DNA of 64,000 bases from Treponema sp. GTDB taxonomy: Bacteria > Spirochaetota > Spirochaetia > Treponematales > Breznakiellaceae. Positions within the stretch are counted from its first letter, which is position 1, and the number at the start of each line of letters is the position of its first letter. Location of the stretch: contig WQXI01000004.1 in NCBI GenBank assembly GCA_009784935.1, positions 1 to 64,000 on the forward strand. The letters run 5' to 3'. The position numbers and the translations under genes were made by a program. The notes beneath the pieces were generated by a model. The model was not told the origin of the DNA. It did no database searches and saw only the letters and a list, made by a program, of their open reading frames with translations. This document shows, piece after piece, positions 8,011 through 14,004 of the stretch.

Positions 8011-8095
8011 GGAGCGGTGTCCGAGTGGTTGAAGGAGGCGGTCTTGAAAACCGTTGAGCCGCAAGGTTCCGTGGGTTCGAATCCCACCTGCTCCG
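8011..8095 (+). tRNA. tRNA-Ser(UGA)
   Basis: Class II tRNA with acceptor pair GGAGCGG/CTGCTCC, anticodon loop CTTGAAA (anticodon TGA), a long variable arm and T-arm GTGGGTTCGAATCCCAC. CCA is not encoded. Its last 17 bases are repeated exactly at 8301-8317, at the end of the following element. Confidence 0.96.
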
Positions 8096-8097
8096 TT

Positions 8098-8146
8098 ACG
8101 AAAAACACAATGTGTTTTTCGTTTGGGAGTTTACGCAGTAAACTCC
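8098..8146 (+). repeat. Paired hairpins after tRNA-Ser(UGA)
   Basis: An A-rich/T-rich hairpin (8098-8108/8112-8122), which may stop tRNA transcription, is followed by the GGAGTTTAC/GTAAACTCC hairpin (8126-8146). The same two-part arrangement recurs after the element and after other tRNA-Ser genes. Confidence 0.55.
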
Positions 8147-8164
8147 ATACATATATAGGTGTCT

Positions 8165-8317
8165 GTGGGATTCGAAACGTAGTGTTGCTTTAAGTTTGTA
8201 AGGCGAATGCCTTGCAATAAAATAACTCGGCGCAGGATGCGCCGGGCAACACGAAGACGGGGGTGGAAGGAGCGAACAGGAGGTTTGCGACTGGAATCCC
8301 GAATCCCACCTGCTCCG
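8165..8317 (+). ncRNA. tRNA-Ser-linked structured element, copy 1
   Basis: Begins GTGGGATTCG and ends CGAATCCCAC (10-bp inverted repeat, 8165-8174/8300-8309), then finishes the tRNA-Ser(UGA) 3' end. Inside, the stem GTGTTGC/GCAACAC (8182-8188/8246-8252) encloses hairpins AAGGC/GCCTT and CGGCGC/GCGCCG. The conserved GAAGACGGGGGTGG strand and the hairpin GCGAAC/GTTTGC follow. Three more copies follow the other tRNA-Ser genes, with paired base changes. Whether it is a transcribed RNA or a small mobile element is open. Confidence 0.55.
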
Positions 8318-8334
8318 TTAACAAAAATGCTTTG

Positions 8335-8368
8335 CATTTTTGTTTGGAAGTTTTCTGCGTAAAACTTC
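8335..8368 (+). repeat. GAAGTTTT hairpin after element copy 1
   Basis: GAAGTTTT (8347-8354) pairs with AAAACTTC (8361-8368), a sister of the GGAGTTTAC hairpins. An A/T hairpin with a GCATTTTTGTT arm precedes it. Confidence 0.45.
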
Positions 8369-8404
8369 ATGAAATTTTTCTGGGGATTGATCCCCAACAT
8401 CCTT

Positions 8405-8492
8405 GGAGCGGTGCGAGAGAGGCCGAATCGGGCTCCCTGCTAAGGAGTTGTGCCCCGCAAGGGTACCGAGGGTTCGAATCCCTCCTGCTCCG
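8405..8492 (+). tRNA. tRNA-Ser(GCU)
   Basis: Class II tRNA with acceptor GGAGCGG/CTGCTCC, anticodon loop CTGCTAA (anticodon GCT), a long variable arm and T-arm GAGGGTTCGAATCCCTC. It reads the AGU/AGC serine codons. It is followed by A/T and GGAGTTTAC hairpins (8496-8542) and then element copy 2. Confidence 0.96.
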
Positions 8493-8521
8493 TTAACAAA
8501 AATGCTTCGCATTTTTGTTTA

Positions 8522-8542
8522 GGAGTTTACTTCGTAAACTCC
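8522..8542 (+). repeat. GGAGTTTAC hairpin
   Basis: GGAGTTTAC (8522-8530) and GTAAACTCC (8534-8542) with loop TTC, at the same place relative to its tRNA as 8126-8146. Confidence 0.5.
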
Positions 8543-8559
8543 ATAATATATATGTGTTC

Positions 8560-8712
8560 GAGGGATTCGAAACGTAGTGTTGCTTTAAGTTTGTAAGGCG
8601 AATGCCTTGCAATAAATTAATTCGGTGCAGGAAGCGCCGGGCAACACGAAGACGGGGGTGGAAGGAGCAAACAGGAGGTTTGCGACTGGAATCCCGAATC
8701 CCTCCTGCTCCG
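8560..8712 (+). ncRNA. tRNA-Ser-linked structured element, copy 2
   Basis: Ends GAGGGATTCG (8560-8569) and CGAATCCCTC (8695-8704) match the T-arm of the adjacent tRNA-Ser(GCU), and its tail repeats that tRNA's last 17 bases. Closing stem 8577-8583/8641-8647. The inner hairpin is CGGTGC/GCGCCG (a G-T pair where copy 1 has G-C), and the last hairpin is GCAAAC/GTTTGC. Confidence 0.55.
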
Positions 8713-8745
8713 TTAATAAAAAAACGCAAGGCGTTTTTTTATTTT

Positions 8746-8795
8746 GAAGTTTTACTGCGTAAAACTTCATACTTGATTGGGTTTACTTTGTAAAC
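8746..8795 (+). repeat. Hairpins between element copy 2 and tRNA-Arg
   Basis: GAAGTTTTAC/GTAAAACTTC (8746-8755/8759-8768), then GTTTAC/GTAAAC (8781-8786/8790-8795) followed by TCCATAC, the usual tail of this hairpin family. Confidence 0.45.
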
Positions 8796-8810
8796 TCCAT
8801 ACATTTTATT

Positions 8811-8884
8811 GAAGCTGTAGCTAAGCTGGATATAGCATCAGATTGCGGATCTGAAGGTCGGACGTTCGAATCGTCTCAGCTTCA
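8811..8884 (+). tRNA. tRNA-Arg(GCG)
   Basis: 74-nt tRNA with acceptor GAAGCTG paired to the 3' CAGCTTC, anticodon stem TCAGA/TCTGA with loop TTGCGGA (anticodon GCG) and T-loop GTTCGAAT. Unlike the tRNA-Ser genes, no element follows it; the GH43 gene starts 11 bases later. Confidence 0.93.
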
Positions 8885-8895
8885 TAAAGAAAGAA

Positions 8896-10407
8896 ATGTC
8901 AAGAAAAATGAATGGTTCTAAAAAAATAATTCTATTTTTGGCAGCTGCCGTTTTAACAACATGCGCCGCGCTGAGCGGCAGCAAAACACCCGTAAAAATC
9001 GAAGCTTACAAAGCCCTGACAGACCGCAATCCGATTATGACTCATACATTCGGCGCTGACCCTACAGTGCTGGTCTACAACGATCGTGTTTATATTTATA
9101 TGACAGGCGATGTACTTGAATATGATCATAATTTAAATATCAAAACTAATTCTTACAATAATATAAATACATTAAGAGTTGTTTCCAGCGCAGACCTTGC
9201 AAACTGGGTTTACCATGAACCGATAAAAGCTGCAGGTCATGACGGAATAGCAAGATGGGCGCAGCGTTCATGGGCTCCCGCTATAACTTATAAAAAAATA
9301 AACGGACAGGATAAATTTTTCCTGTATTTTTCGAATAACGCAAACGGAGTGGGCGTTTTAACAGCCGACTCTCCTTTGGGTCCGTGGACAGATCCGATAG
9401 GAAGAGCGCTAGTTTCAAGGCAGACGCCTAACTGCGCTGATGTGCCGTGGGTATTTGATCCTGCAGTTCTCATCGATGATGACGGAAAAGCATATTTATA
9501 CTTTGGCGGCGGTGTTCCGCAAGGCAGAGAAGCTGATCCCGGTTCTGCCCGCGTTGTTCAGCTAAACAGCGATATGATTTCTCTCGCTGGCGATCCTGTA
9601 AAAATTGATGTGCCTTATTTTTTTGAAGCGCTTGCGATGAATAAATTAAACGGAAAATATATTTTATCGTATTGCACAAACTGGAGCGTAACAGATCAGG
9701 CAAGAAGCAGACTGAGAATTGACAGAGCTGTAATCGCAATAATGTCAGGCGACAATCCAATGGGACCTTTTACGCTTGAAAGAACAATATTCAGAAACCC
9801 CGGTACGTTTTTCGGCTTTTGGGGAAATAACCATCACGATATATTTCAATTTAAAGGACAGTGGTACTTAGCATATCATTCACAGATTCTTGAAGAAGCA
9901 ATGGGCATACGAAGCAAAGGTTATCGCGTAACGCATATTGATACAATTAGAATGAACAACGGTCAGTTTGAATCTGTAACAGGAACACGAAGAGGCGTTG
10001 AGCAGGCAGGAAGATTAAATCCGTACATTTGGCACTTGGGAGCAAAAAGCGCAATTTCTGCAGGAATATCTTTTGAGAAAGAGAATGCGTCAGCAAATGC
10101 AGACGGAGCATGGCTTGGAATCGTTGGCGCCGATTTTGGAAACACAGGCGCAAGAAGCATGACAATTTCTGCGTACGCACAGCGCGGAACAGATCGGAGA
10201 GCTGACAATTCTATCGAAATACGAACCGGCTCCCCGTTTGACAGCGGAAACTTTCCGCAAAGCGAAGTTATCGGAAATTTAACAATCGGAAACTCTGAAT
10301 CAGCAAATTTTAAATTAGAATTAACAAAAGCAATTACCGGTATTCAGGATATATATTTTATTCTAAACGGTAACTTTGTTCTTGATGCATGGCAATTTAA
10401 CGAGTAA
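8896..10407 (+). CDS. Glycoside hydrolase family 43 with C-terminal CBM-like domain
   Basis: 503 residues. The N-terminus is a signal peptide; a Cys at ~23 (VLTTCAALSG) makes lipidation possible. The five-bladed GH43 catalytic domain shows the three acidic residues: D55 in FGADPTVLVYND (base), the D in PWVFDPAVLIDDDG (pKa modulator) and the E in YFFEALAMN (acid). Residues ~375-503 form a beta-rich domain like CBM6/CBM36 (SIEIRTGSPFDSG..., ending VLDAWQF). The likely role is cutting arabinose or xylose from arabinoxylan outside the cytoplasm, partnered by the GH10 xylanase at 42.2-43.4 kb. Start ATG 8896 or 8908. It sits 11 bases after tRNA-Arg, so it may be cut from a joint transcript. Confidence 0.88.
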   Translation: MSRKMNGSKKIILFLAAAVLTTCAALSGSKTPVKIEAYKALTDRNPIMTHTFGADPTVLVYNDRVYIYMTGDVLEYDHNLNIKTNSYNNINTLRVVSSADLANWVYHEPIKAAGHDGIARWAQRSWAPAITYKKINGQDKFFLYFSNNANGVGVLTADSPLGPWTDPIGRALVSRQTPNCADVPWVFDPAVLIDDDGKAYLYFGGGVPQGREADPGSARVVQLNSDMISLAGDPVKIDVPYFFEALAMNKLNGKYILSYCTNWSVTDQARSRLRIDRAVIAIMSGDNPMGPFTLERTIFRNPGTFFGFWGNNHHDIFQFKGQWYLAYHSQILEEAMGIRSKGYRVTHIDTIRMNNGQFESVTGTRRGVEQAGRLNPYIWHLGAKSAISAGISFEKENASANADGAWLGIVGADFGNTGARSMTISAYAQRGTDRRADNSIEIRTGSPFDSGNFPQSEVIGNLTIGNSESANFKLELTKAITGIQDIYFILNGNFVLDAWQFNE

Positions 10408-10417
10408 ATCAATAACA

Positions 10418-10446
10418 TTGACAAAAAACATTTTAAGTGTTATTAT
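10418..10446 (+). promoter_or_regulatory. Near-consensus promoter, start codon at expected +1
   Basis: TTGACA (10418-10423), exactly 17 bp, then TATTAT (10441-10446). Only six bases separate the -10 box from the ATG at 10453, so the predicted transcript would start at or next to the start codon. Confidence 0.75.
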
Positions 10447-10452
10447 GTTTAT

Positions 10453-11037
10453 ATGATTAATATAAAAAGAAGTTTACTTTTTACAGTTGTTATCTTGATC
10501 TGCGCGGCACAGAGTTTATCTGCGGCTGACACATCAAATTGGACACCTCCAAGATCAATGAACGAGTTATTGGGCAGATGGGAAGGAAGTGTTATAATAC
10601 CTATTTCCGGTGATACAGAAAAAATGCTTCCCAATTCTTCATTTAGATTTGATCTCACATTTGAATACATTGTCTCATATGAAGTTAATGTAATTATGAG
10701 ACTGGATATGGAAAGATTTTTGGTAGATTTCATAGAACAGCCGCAATTAAAAGCGATGGGGCTGTCAAAAGACACAATATGGCAGATGTTAAGTCTTAGT
10801 ATGGCAGACGACGAAGAAATGACTTTTGGAGAATATTATGTAAGCCGTTCAATGTCATATCCATTGCCTGCATTGCGAGAATCATCCTTAGGTGCTTTTA
10901 TCGAAGGTTTCGACGGACAATTATTGCTTAACGAAGAAAGAAATAAAATGTTAATGGATTTTTCCGCTGCAAGCGTCGATTTTTCGATGGGACTCGGCGG
11001 CGAATCTAATTCGCAGATAATCCTTGATAAAAGATAG
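10453..11037 (+). CDS. Secreted protein of unknown function
   Basis: 194 residues with a classic signal peptide (KRSLLFTVVILICAAQSLSA, cleavage after SA-A). The mature part begins with WTPPRSMNELLGRWEGSV, which resembles lipocalin-like 'LLGrWeG' starts of secreted beta-barrel proteins, then mixed polar sequence. No family assigned. The signal peptide begins at this ATG, which makes the start secure even though no ribosome site exists and a strong promoter sits only six bases upstream (leaderless candidate). Confidence 0.75.
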   Translation: MINIKRSLLFTVVILICAAQSLSAADTSNWTPPRSMNELLGRWEGSVIIPISGDTEKMLPNSSFRFDLTFEYIVSYEVNVIMRLDMERFLVDFIEQPQLKAMGLSKDTIWQMLSLSMADDEEMTFGEYYVSRSMSYPLPALRESSLGAFIEGFDGQLLLNEERNKMLMDFSAASVDFSMGLGGESNSQIILDKR

Positions 11038-11038
11038 A

Positions 11039-11070
11039 TTGACATAACACCCTTAAAAAGCTACTGTAAT
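11039..11070 (+). promoter_or_regulatory. Promoter for tRNA-Ser(CGA)
   Basis: TTGACA (11039-11044) starts in the stop-codon region of the previous gene. With 17 bp it is followed by TACTGT (11062-11067), with the alternative TGTAAT (11065-11070) at 20 bp. Confidence 0.55.
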
Positions 11071-11089
11071 TAAAGACAATAGCTCTTTT

Positions 11090-11176
11090 GGAGAGATGCG
11101 AGAGCGGTTGAATCGGGCGGTCTCGAAAACCGTTGAGCCCTCACGGGCTCCGAGGGTTCGAATCCCTCTCTCTCCG
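11090..11176 (+). tRNA. tRNA-Ser(CGA)
   Basis: Class II tRNA with acceptor GGAGAGA/TCTCTCC, anticodon loop TCTCGAAAA (anticodon CGA), a long variable arm and T-arm GAGGGTTCGAATCCCTC. Confidence 0.96.
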
Positions 11177-11193
11177 AACGAAGTGAGGAGGGA

Positions 11194-11338
11194 GAGGGAT
11201 TCGAAACGCAGCATTGCTTTAATAATTGCAAGGCGAAAGCCTTGCTAGATATTTTCCAGCGCAGGAAGCGCTGGGCAATGCGAAGACGGGGGTGGAAGGA
11301 GCAAACACGAGGTTTGCGACTGGAACCCCGAATCCCTC
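11194..11338 (+). ncRNA. tRNA-Ser-linked structured element, copy 3
   Basis: Ends GAGGGATTCG/CGAATCCCTC (11194-11203/11329-11338). Here the closing stem is GCATTGC/GCAATGC (11211-11217/11275-11281), which differs from the other copies by matched changes on both sides, as does CAGCGC/GCGCTG. The tRNA tail after the right end is lost: it goes straight into GTAAACTCCATAC, half of the usual GGAGTTTAC hairpin. It follows the tRNA more closely than other copies, without an A/T hairpin in between. Confidence 0.55.
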
Positions 11339-11375
11339 GTAAACTCCATACTGTAATCTCAAGGAATTAACAAAA

Positions 11376-13295
11376 ATGAAAACAAGAATATTACTCGCAA
11401 TTTTTGCTATTTTAACAGTGCAGTTTGCCGCGGCTTTGGAACCCATTATCATCGGACAAAGACTTTCTGATTTAGATTTTCTTAATTCAGCGCCGGAAAC
11501 CCCGTCTGGTATTCCCATATCAGAACTGGAACAGTTCATTGACAATTATACAGCAGAATACATCGGCACAAAAACCGCAGGCGCGGCTATTGCGGTTGTC
11601 AAAAACGGCGAAGTAGTCTTTAGCAAAGCTTACGGTTACGCCGTACAGGATGAAACAGAGGTAGCAACAGATTCCGTTTTTGAATGGGGTTCCGGAACAA
11701 AGCTGCTTGTGTGGACTAGCGTCATGCAACTTGCAGAACAGGGAAAGATCGACTTAAATGCGGATATAAGACAATATTTGCCCAATAACTTTCTTAGAAA
11801 ACTAAGATATGAAACACCTGTAACAATGTACAACCTTATGCACCATAATGCAGGATGGGAAGATAGTGTTATAAATCTGTTTTATAGCTCTCCAAAAGTC
11901 GTTCCAACTCTGGAAAGACAGTTACGCGAAAATGAGCCCAGACAAATATACAAACCGGGAACAATCGTTGCGTATTCCAATTACGGCACAGCCCTTGCAG
12001 GTTTTATTGTTGAACATATTTCGAGAATGCCGTTTTATCAATATGTTCATGAAAATATTTTTGAACCTCTTGGCATGACAGATACCAGCATTCATCCTCT
12101 GCAGGAAGATAATCCAAACATAAGAGAAAGACGCTCGTTGATTAAAGGGCACGTAATAACAGGAGACAGACCAACCCCAATGGGAGGCGAAAGAATATAC
12201 ATTGGGTTATATCCTGCGGGAAGCGCAATCGGCACCGTAAGCGATGCTGCAAAATTTTTATCAGCGCTCATGCCTTTAGAAATCGAAACAAGCAAACTTT
12301 TTAATAATAACGATACCTTAAAAAAGATGCTTTCTGTGAGTTACTCCTTCATAGACGGATTCCCCGGTATAGCGCACGGCTTTTTTGAAAACTTCGCCGC
12401 AGTAAATACTTTGGGTCACGGCGGTAATACTGCCGCTTTTTCCAGTCTTTTTACCTTTTCTGCAAAAGAACGTTTTGCAGTTGTAATAATGACGAACCAG
12501 GCAAGTGAAACAGCAATATGCAATGGATTAACAAAAGCGTTGTTCGGCGAATATGTACCGCAGGAAAATATCGGCGAACTTCCAGATATCAGAAACTTTT
12601 CGTTTTCGGGTTGGTATACAATGGCCAGGAGACCTGCAACAGGTTTTACCAAATTGATAATGTCTGCAGCGATGATGTTTCCGGCTTCGGCAGTAGATGA
12701 AAACACAGTAAACATCGGAGGAGCCATATTTGTTCAGGTGAGTCCGTTTGTTTTTAAAAACACAGGAGGAAACCCGCTTCTTGATATTGTAAATTTTATC
12801 GGCGTTGAGACTGTAGGCAGCATTGAAAGAGGAAAAGTTACCCGCATTTCTGTCGGATATTTTGATGTACTGCCTGTAACTGCAGGCAGGGCAGCAGTTA
12901 TCAATATAAGCATTATAATTTTTATATTATGCTTTTTATATATTTTAGCGGCTGTAATAATAACAATAATAGGCGTTATTAAAAACCGAAAAAAAAGACT
13001 GCCGTCTAACCTGATAAAAAAACTGAATATTATTCTTTATTCTTTCATGGCGGCAGTGTTCATCAATAATATTATTTTAGCTGTACGGGCATTGTCTTTT
13101 TCGCCATACACATCTTTGATCCCGCATTTTATTCTTAACATCGCATACATAGTTTTTGTACCGTTTTGCATTGGCTTTATGTTTGCCAAACGAAAAATTG
13201 AAACATCAAAAGCCAACATGGTCTTTTATACATTTACCATGGTCTTTTCGTTTGTATTTTCGGCATTATTATTCGCCTGGGAATTTTGGCGTTAA
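11376..13295 (+). CDS. Serine beta-lactamase-fold hydrolase with C-terminal membrane segments
   Basis: 639 residues. A signal peptide (MKTRILLAIFAILTVQFAAA) precedes a class C beta-lactamase/PBP-fold domain (~45-400): SGTK gives the nucleophile Ser and Lys (S-x-x-K) in FEWGSGTKLLVW, YSNYG is the Y-x-N motif, and LGHGGNTAAF holds the H-x-G motif. The C-terminal ~120 residues contain about four hydrophobic helices (for example INISIIIFILCFLYILAAVIIT), as in membrane-tethered serine hydrolases of this family. Substrate unknown; a D-Ala-D-Ala-type amide or an ester is the family expectation. RBS AAGGA lies about ten bases upstream. Confidence 0.88.
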   Translation: MKTRILLAIFAILTVQFAAALEPIIIGQRLSDLDFLNSAPETPSGIPISELEQFIDNYTAEYIGTKTAGAAIAVVKNGEVVFSKAYGYAVQDETEVATDSVFEWGSGTKLLVWTSVMQLAEQGKIDLNADIRQYLPNNFLRKLRYETPVTMYNLMHHNAGWEDSVINLFYSSPKVVPTLERQLRENEPRQIYKPGTIVAYSNYGTALAGFIVEHISRMPFYQYVHENIFEPLGMTDTSIHPLQEDNPNIRERRSLIKGHVITGDRPTPMGGERIYIGLYPAGSAIGTVSDAAKFLSALMPLEIETSKLFNNNDTLKKMLSVSYSFIDGFPGIAHGFFENFAAVNTLGHGGNTAAFSSLFTFSAKERFAVVIMTNQASETAICNGLTKALFGEYVPQENIGELPDIRNFSFSGWYTMARRPATGFTKLIMSAAMMFPASAVDENTVNIGGAIFVQVSPFVFKNTGGNPLLDIVNFIGVETVGSIERGKVTRISVGYFDVLPVTAGRAAVINISIIIFILCFLYILAAVIITIIGVIKNRKKRLPSNLIKKLNIILYSFMAAVFINNIILAVRALSFSPYTSLIPHFILNIAYIVFVPFCIGFMFAKRKIETSKANMVFYTFTMVFSFVFSALLFAWEFWR

Positions 13296-13329
13296 CGCCT
13301 GGCGTTAGAACGCCTAGCGTTAAAACGCT
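13288..13329 (+). repeat. Three consecutive GCGTT/AACGC palindromes
   Basis: GGCGTTAACGCC (13288-13299, containing the stop codon of the hydrolase gene), then GGCGTT/AACGCC (13301-13306/13309-13314), then AGCGTT/AACGCT (13316-13321/13324-13329). No T-run follows, so this is not a standard terminator. Confidence 0.6.
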
Positions 13330-13345
13330 TACGTTAAAAACAGTA

Positions 13346-13374
13346 TTGTAACGATTCCCGGTTTATGATAGAAT
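13346..13374 (+). promoter_or_regulatory. Promoter for tRNA-Ser(GGA)
   Basis: TTGTAA (13346-13351), a 17-bp spacer and TAGAAT (13369-13374); the predicted start is a few bases before the tRNA at 13389. Confidence 0.6.
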
Positions 13375-13388
13375 GGAATCTGATACTA

Positions 13389-13474
13389 GGAGAGATGTCC
13401 GAGTGGTCGAAGGTGTACGCTTGGAAAGCGTATGTGCCCAAAAGGTACCGAGGGTTCAAATCCCTCTCTCTCCG
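13389..13474 (+). tRNA. tRNA-Ser(GGA)
   Basis: Class II tRNA with acceptor GGAGAGA/TCTCTCC, anticodon loop CTTGGAAAG (anticodon GGA) and T-arm GAGGGTTCAAATCCCTC. An A/T hairpin with TTAGTG/CACTAA (13486-13512) follows as likely terminator. Confidence 0.96.
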
Positions 13475-13523
13475 ATAAATAAAAAATTAGTGTTTACACT
13501 AATTTTTTATTTAAATTGATATA

Positions 13524-13677
13524 GAGAGGATTTGAACCGGAGTGTTGCTGTATTACTTCAAGGCGAAAGCCTTGCTTTGTTAAAAATCGGCGCACGGATG
13601 CGCCGGCAACACGCAGGCGGGGGTGGAGGGAGCAAACACGAGGTTTGCGACTGGAACCCCGAATCCCTCTCTCTCCG
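13524..13677 (+). ncRNA. tRNA-Ser-linked structured element, copy 4
   Basis: Left end GAGAGGATTTG (13524-13534), right end CGAATCCCTC (13660-13669), then the tail CTCTCTCCG of the tRNA-Ser(GGA) 3' end. Closing stem GTGTTGC/GCAACAC (13542-13548/13606-13612), with inner hairpins AAGGC/GCCTT and CGGCGC/GCGCCG and last hairpin GCAAAC/GTTTGC. The T-rich left half has diverged most from the other copies, but all stems are kept. Confidence 0.55.
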
Positions 13678-13706
13678 TTAATAAAAATGCTGCGCATTTT
13701 TATTTG

Positions 13707-13749
13707 GGAGTTTACTGCGTAAACTCCATACTGTAACTAGAGGGATTTG
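13707..13749 (+). repeat. GGAGTTTAC hairpin plus left-end remnant of a fifth element
   Basis: The hairpin GGAGTTTAC/GTAAACTCC (13707-13715/13719-13727) ends in CATAC. GAGGGATTTG (13740-13749) then looks like the left end of another element that has lost everything to its right; the NifU-like gene begins 30 bases later. Confidence 0.45.
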
Positions 13750-13779
13750 AACATTATCCCTTCTTAAAAGAGGTCTATC

Positions 13780-14004
13780 ATGGAAGAACAAGTAAAGGCT
13801 GCTTTAGAAAATGTGCGTCCTTCATTACAAGCTGACGGCGGTGACGTTGAATTTGTCTCTGTAAGCGCAGACGGAGTTGTTTCTGTACGTCTTACCGGAG
13901 CCTGTGGTCATTGCCCAATGTCCCAGATGACACTTAAAATGGGAATAGAAAATTATCTAAAAAAGGAAATACCTCAGGTTAAAGAAGTTGTCCGCGTCGA
14001 ATAA
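13780..14004 (+). CDS. NifU C-terminal domain (Nfu-type) iron-sulfur protein
   Basis: 74 residues, essentially one NifU C-terminal domain: LENVRPSLQADGGDVEFVSV and GACGHCPMSQMTLKMGIE, with the conserved C-x-x-C that binds a transferable 4Fe-4S cluster. AAGAGG lies before the ATG. It overlaps the YgiQ-type radical-SAM gene, itself an iron-sulfur enzyme, so cluster supply to that neighbour is plausible but not shown. Confidence 0.93.
   Translation: MEEQVKAALENVRPSLQADGGDVEFVSVSADGVVSVRLTGACGHCPMSQMTLKMGIENYLKKEIPQVKEVVRVE

Noticed and set aside
8131-8770. Overlapping open frames on both strands around the tRNA-Ser genes (GAGGIRDSSRKPP-type products)
   Set aside because: They are translations of tRNA 3' ends and of the structured elements, repeated with each copy and without ribosome sites.
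11219-11545. Minus-strand open frame across element copy 3 and the start of the serine hydrolase
   Set aside because: Same element-derived translation; overlaps a well supported gene start.
13494-13697. Minus-strand open frame in element copy 4
   Set aside because: Element translation, not a gene.
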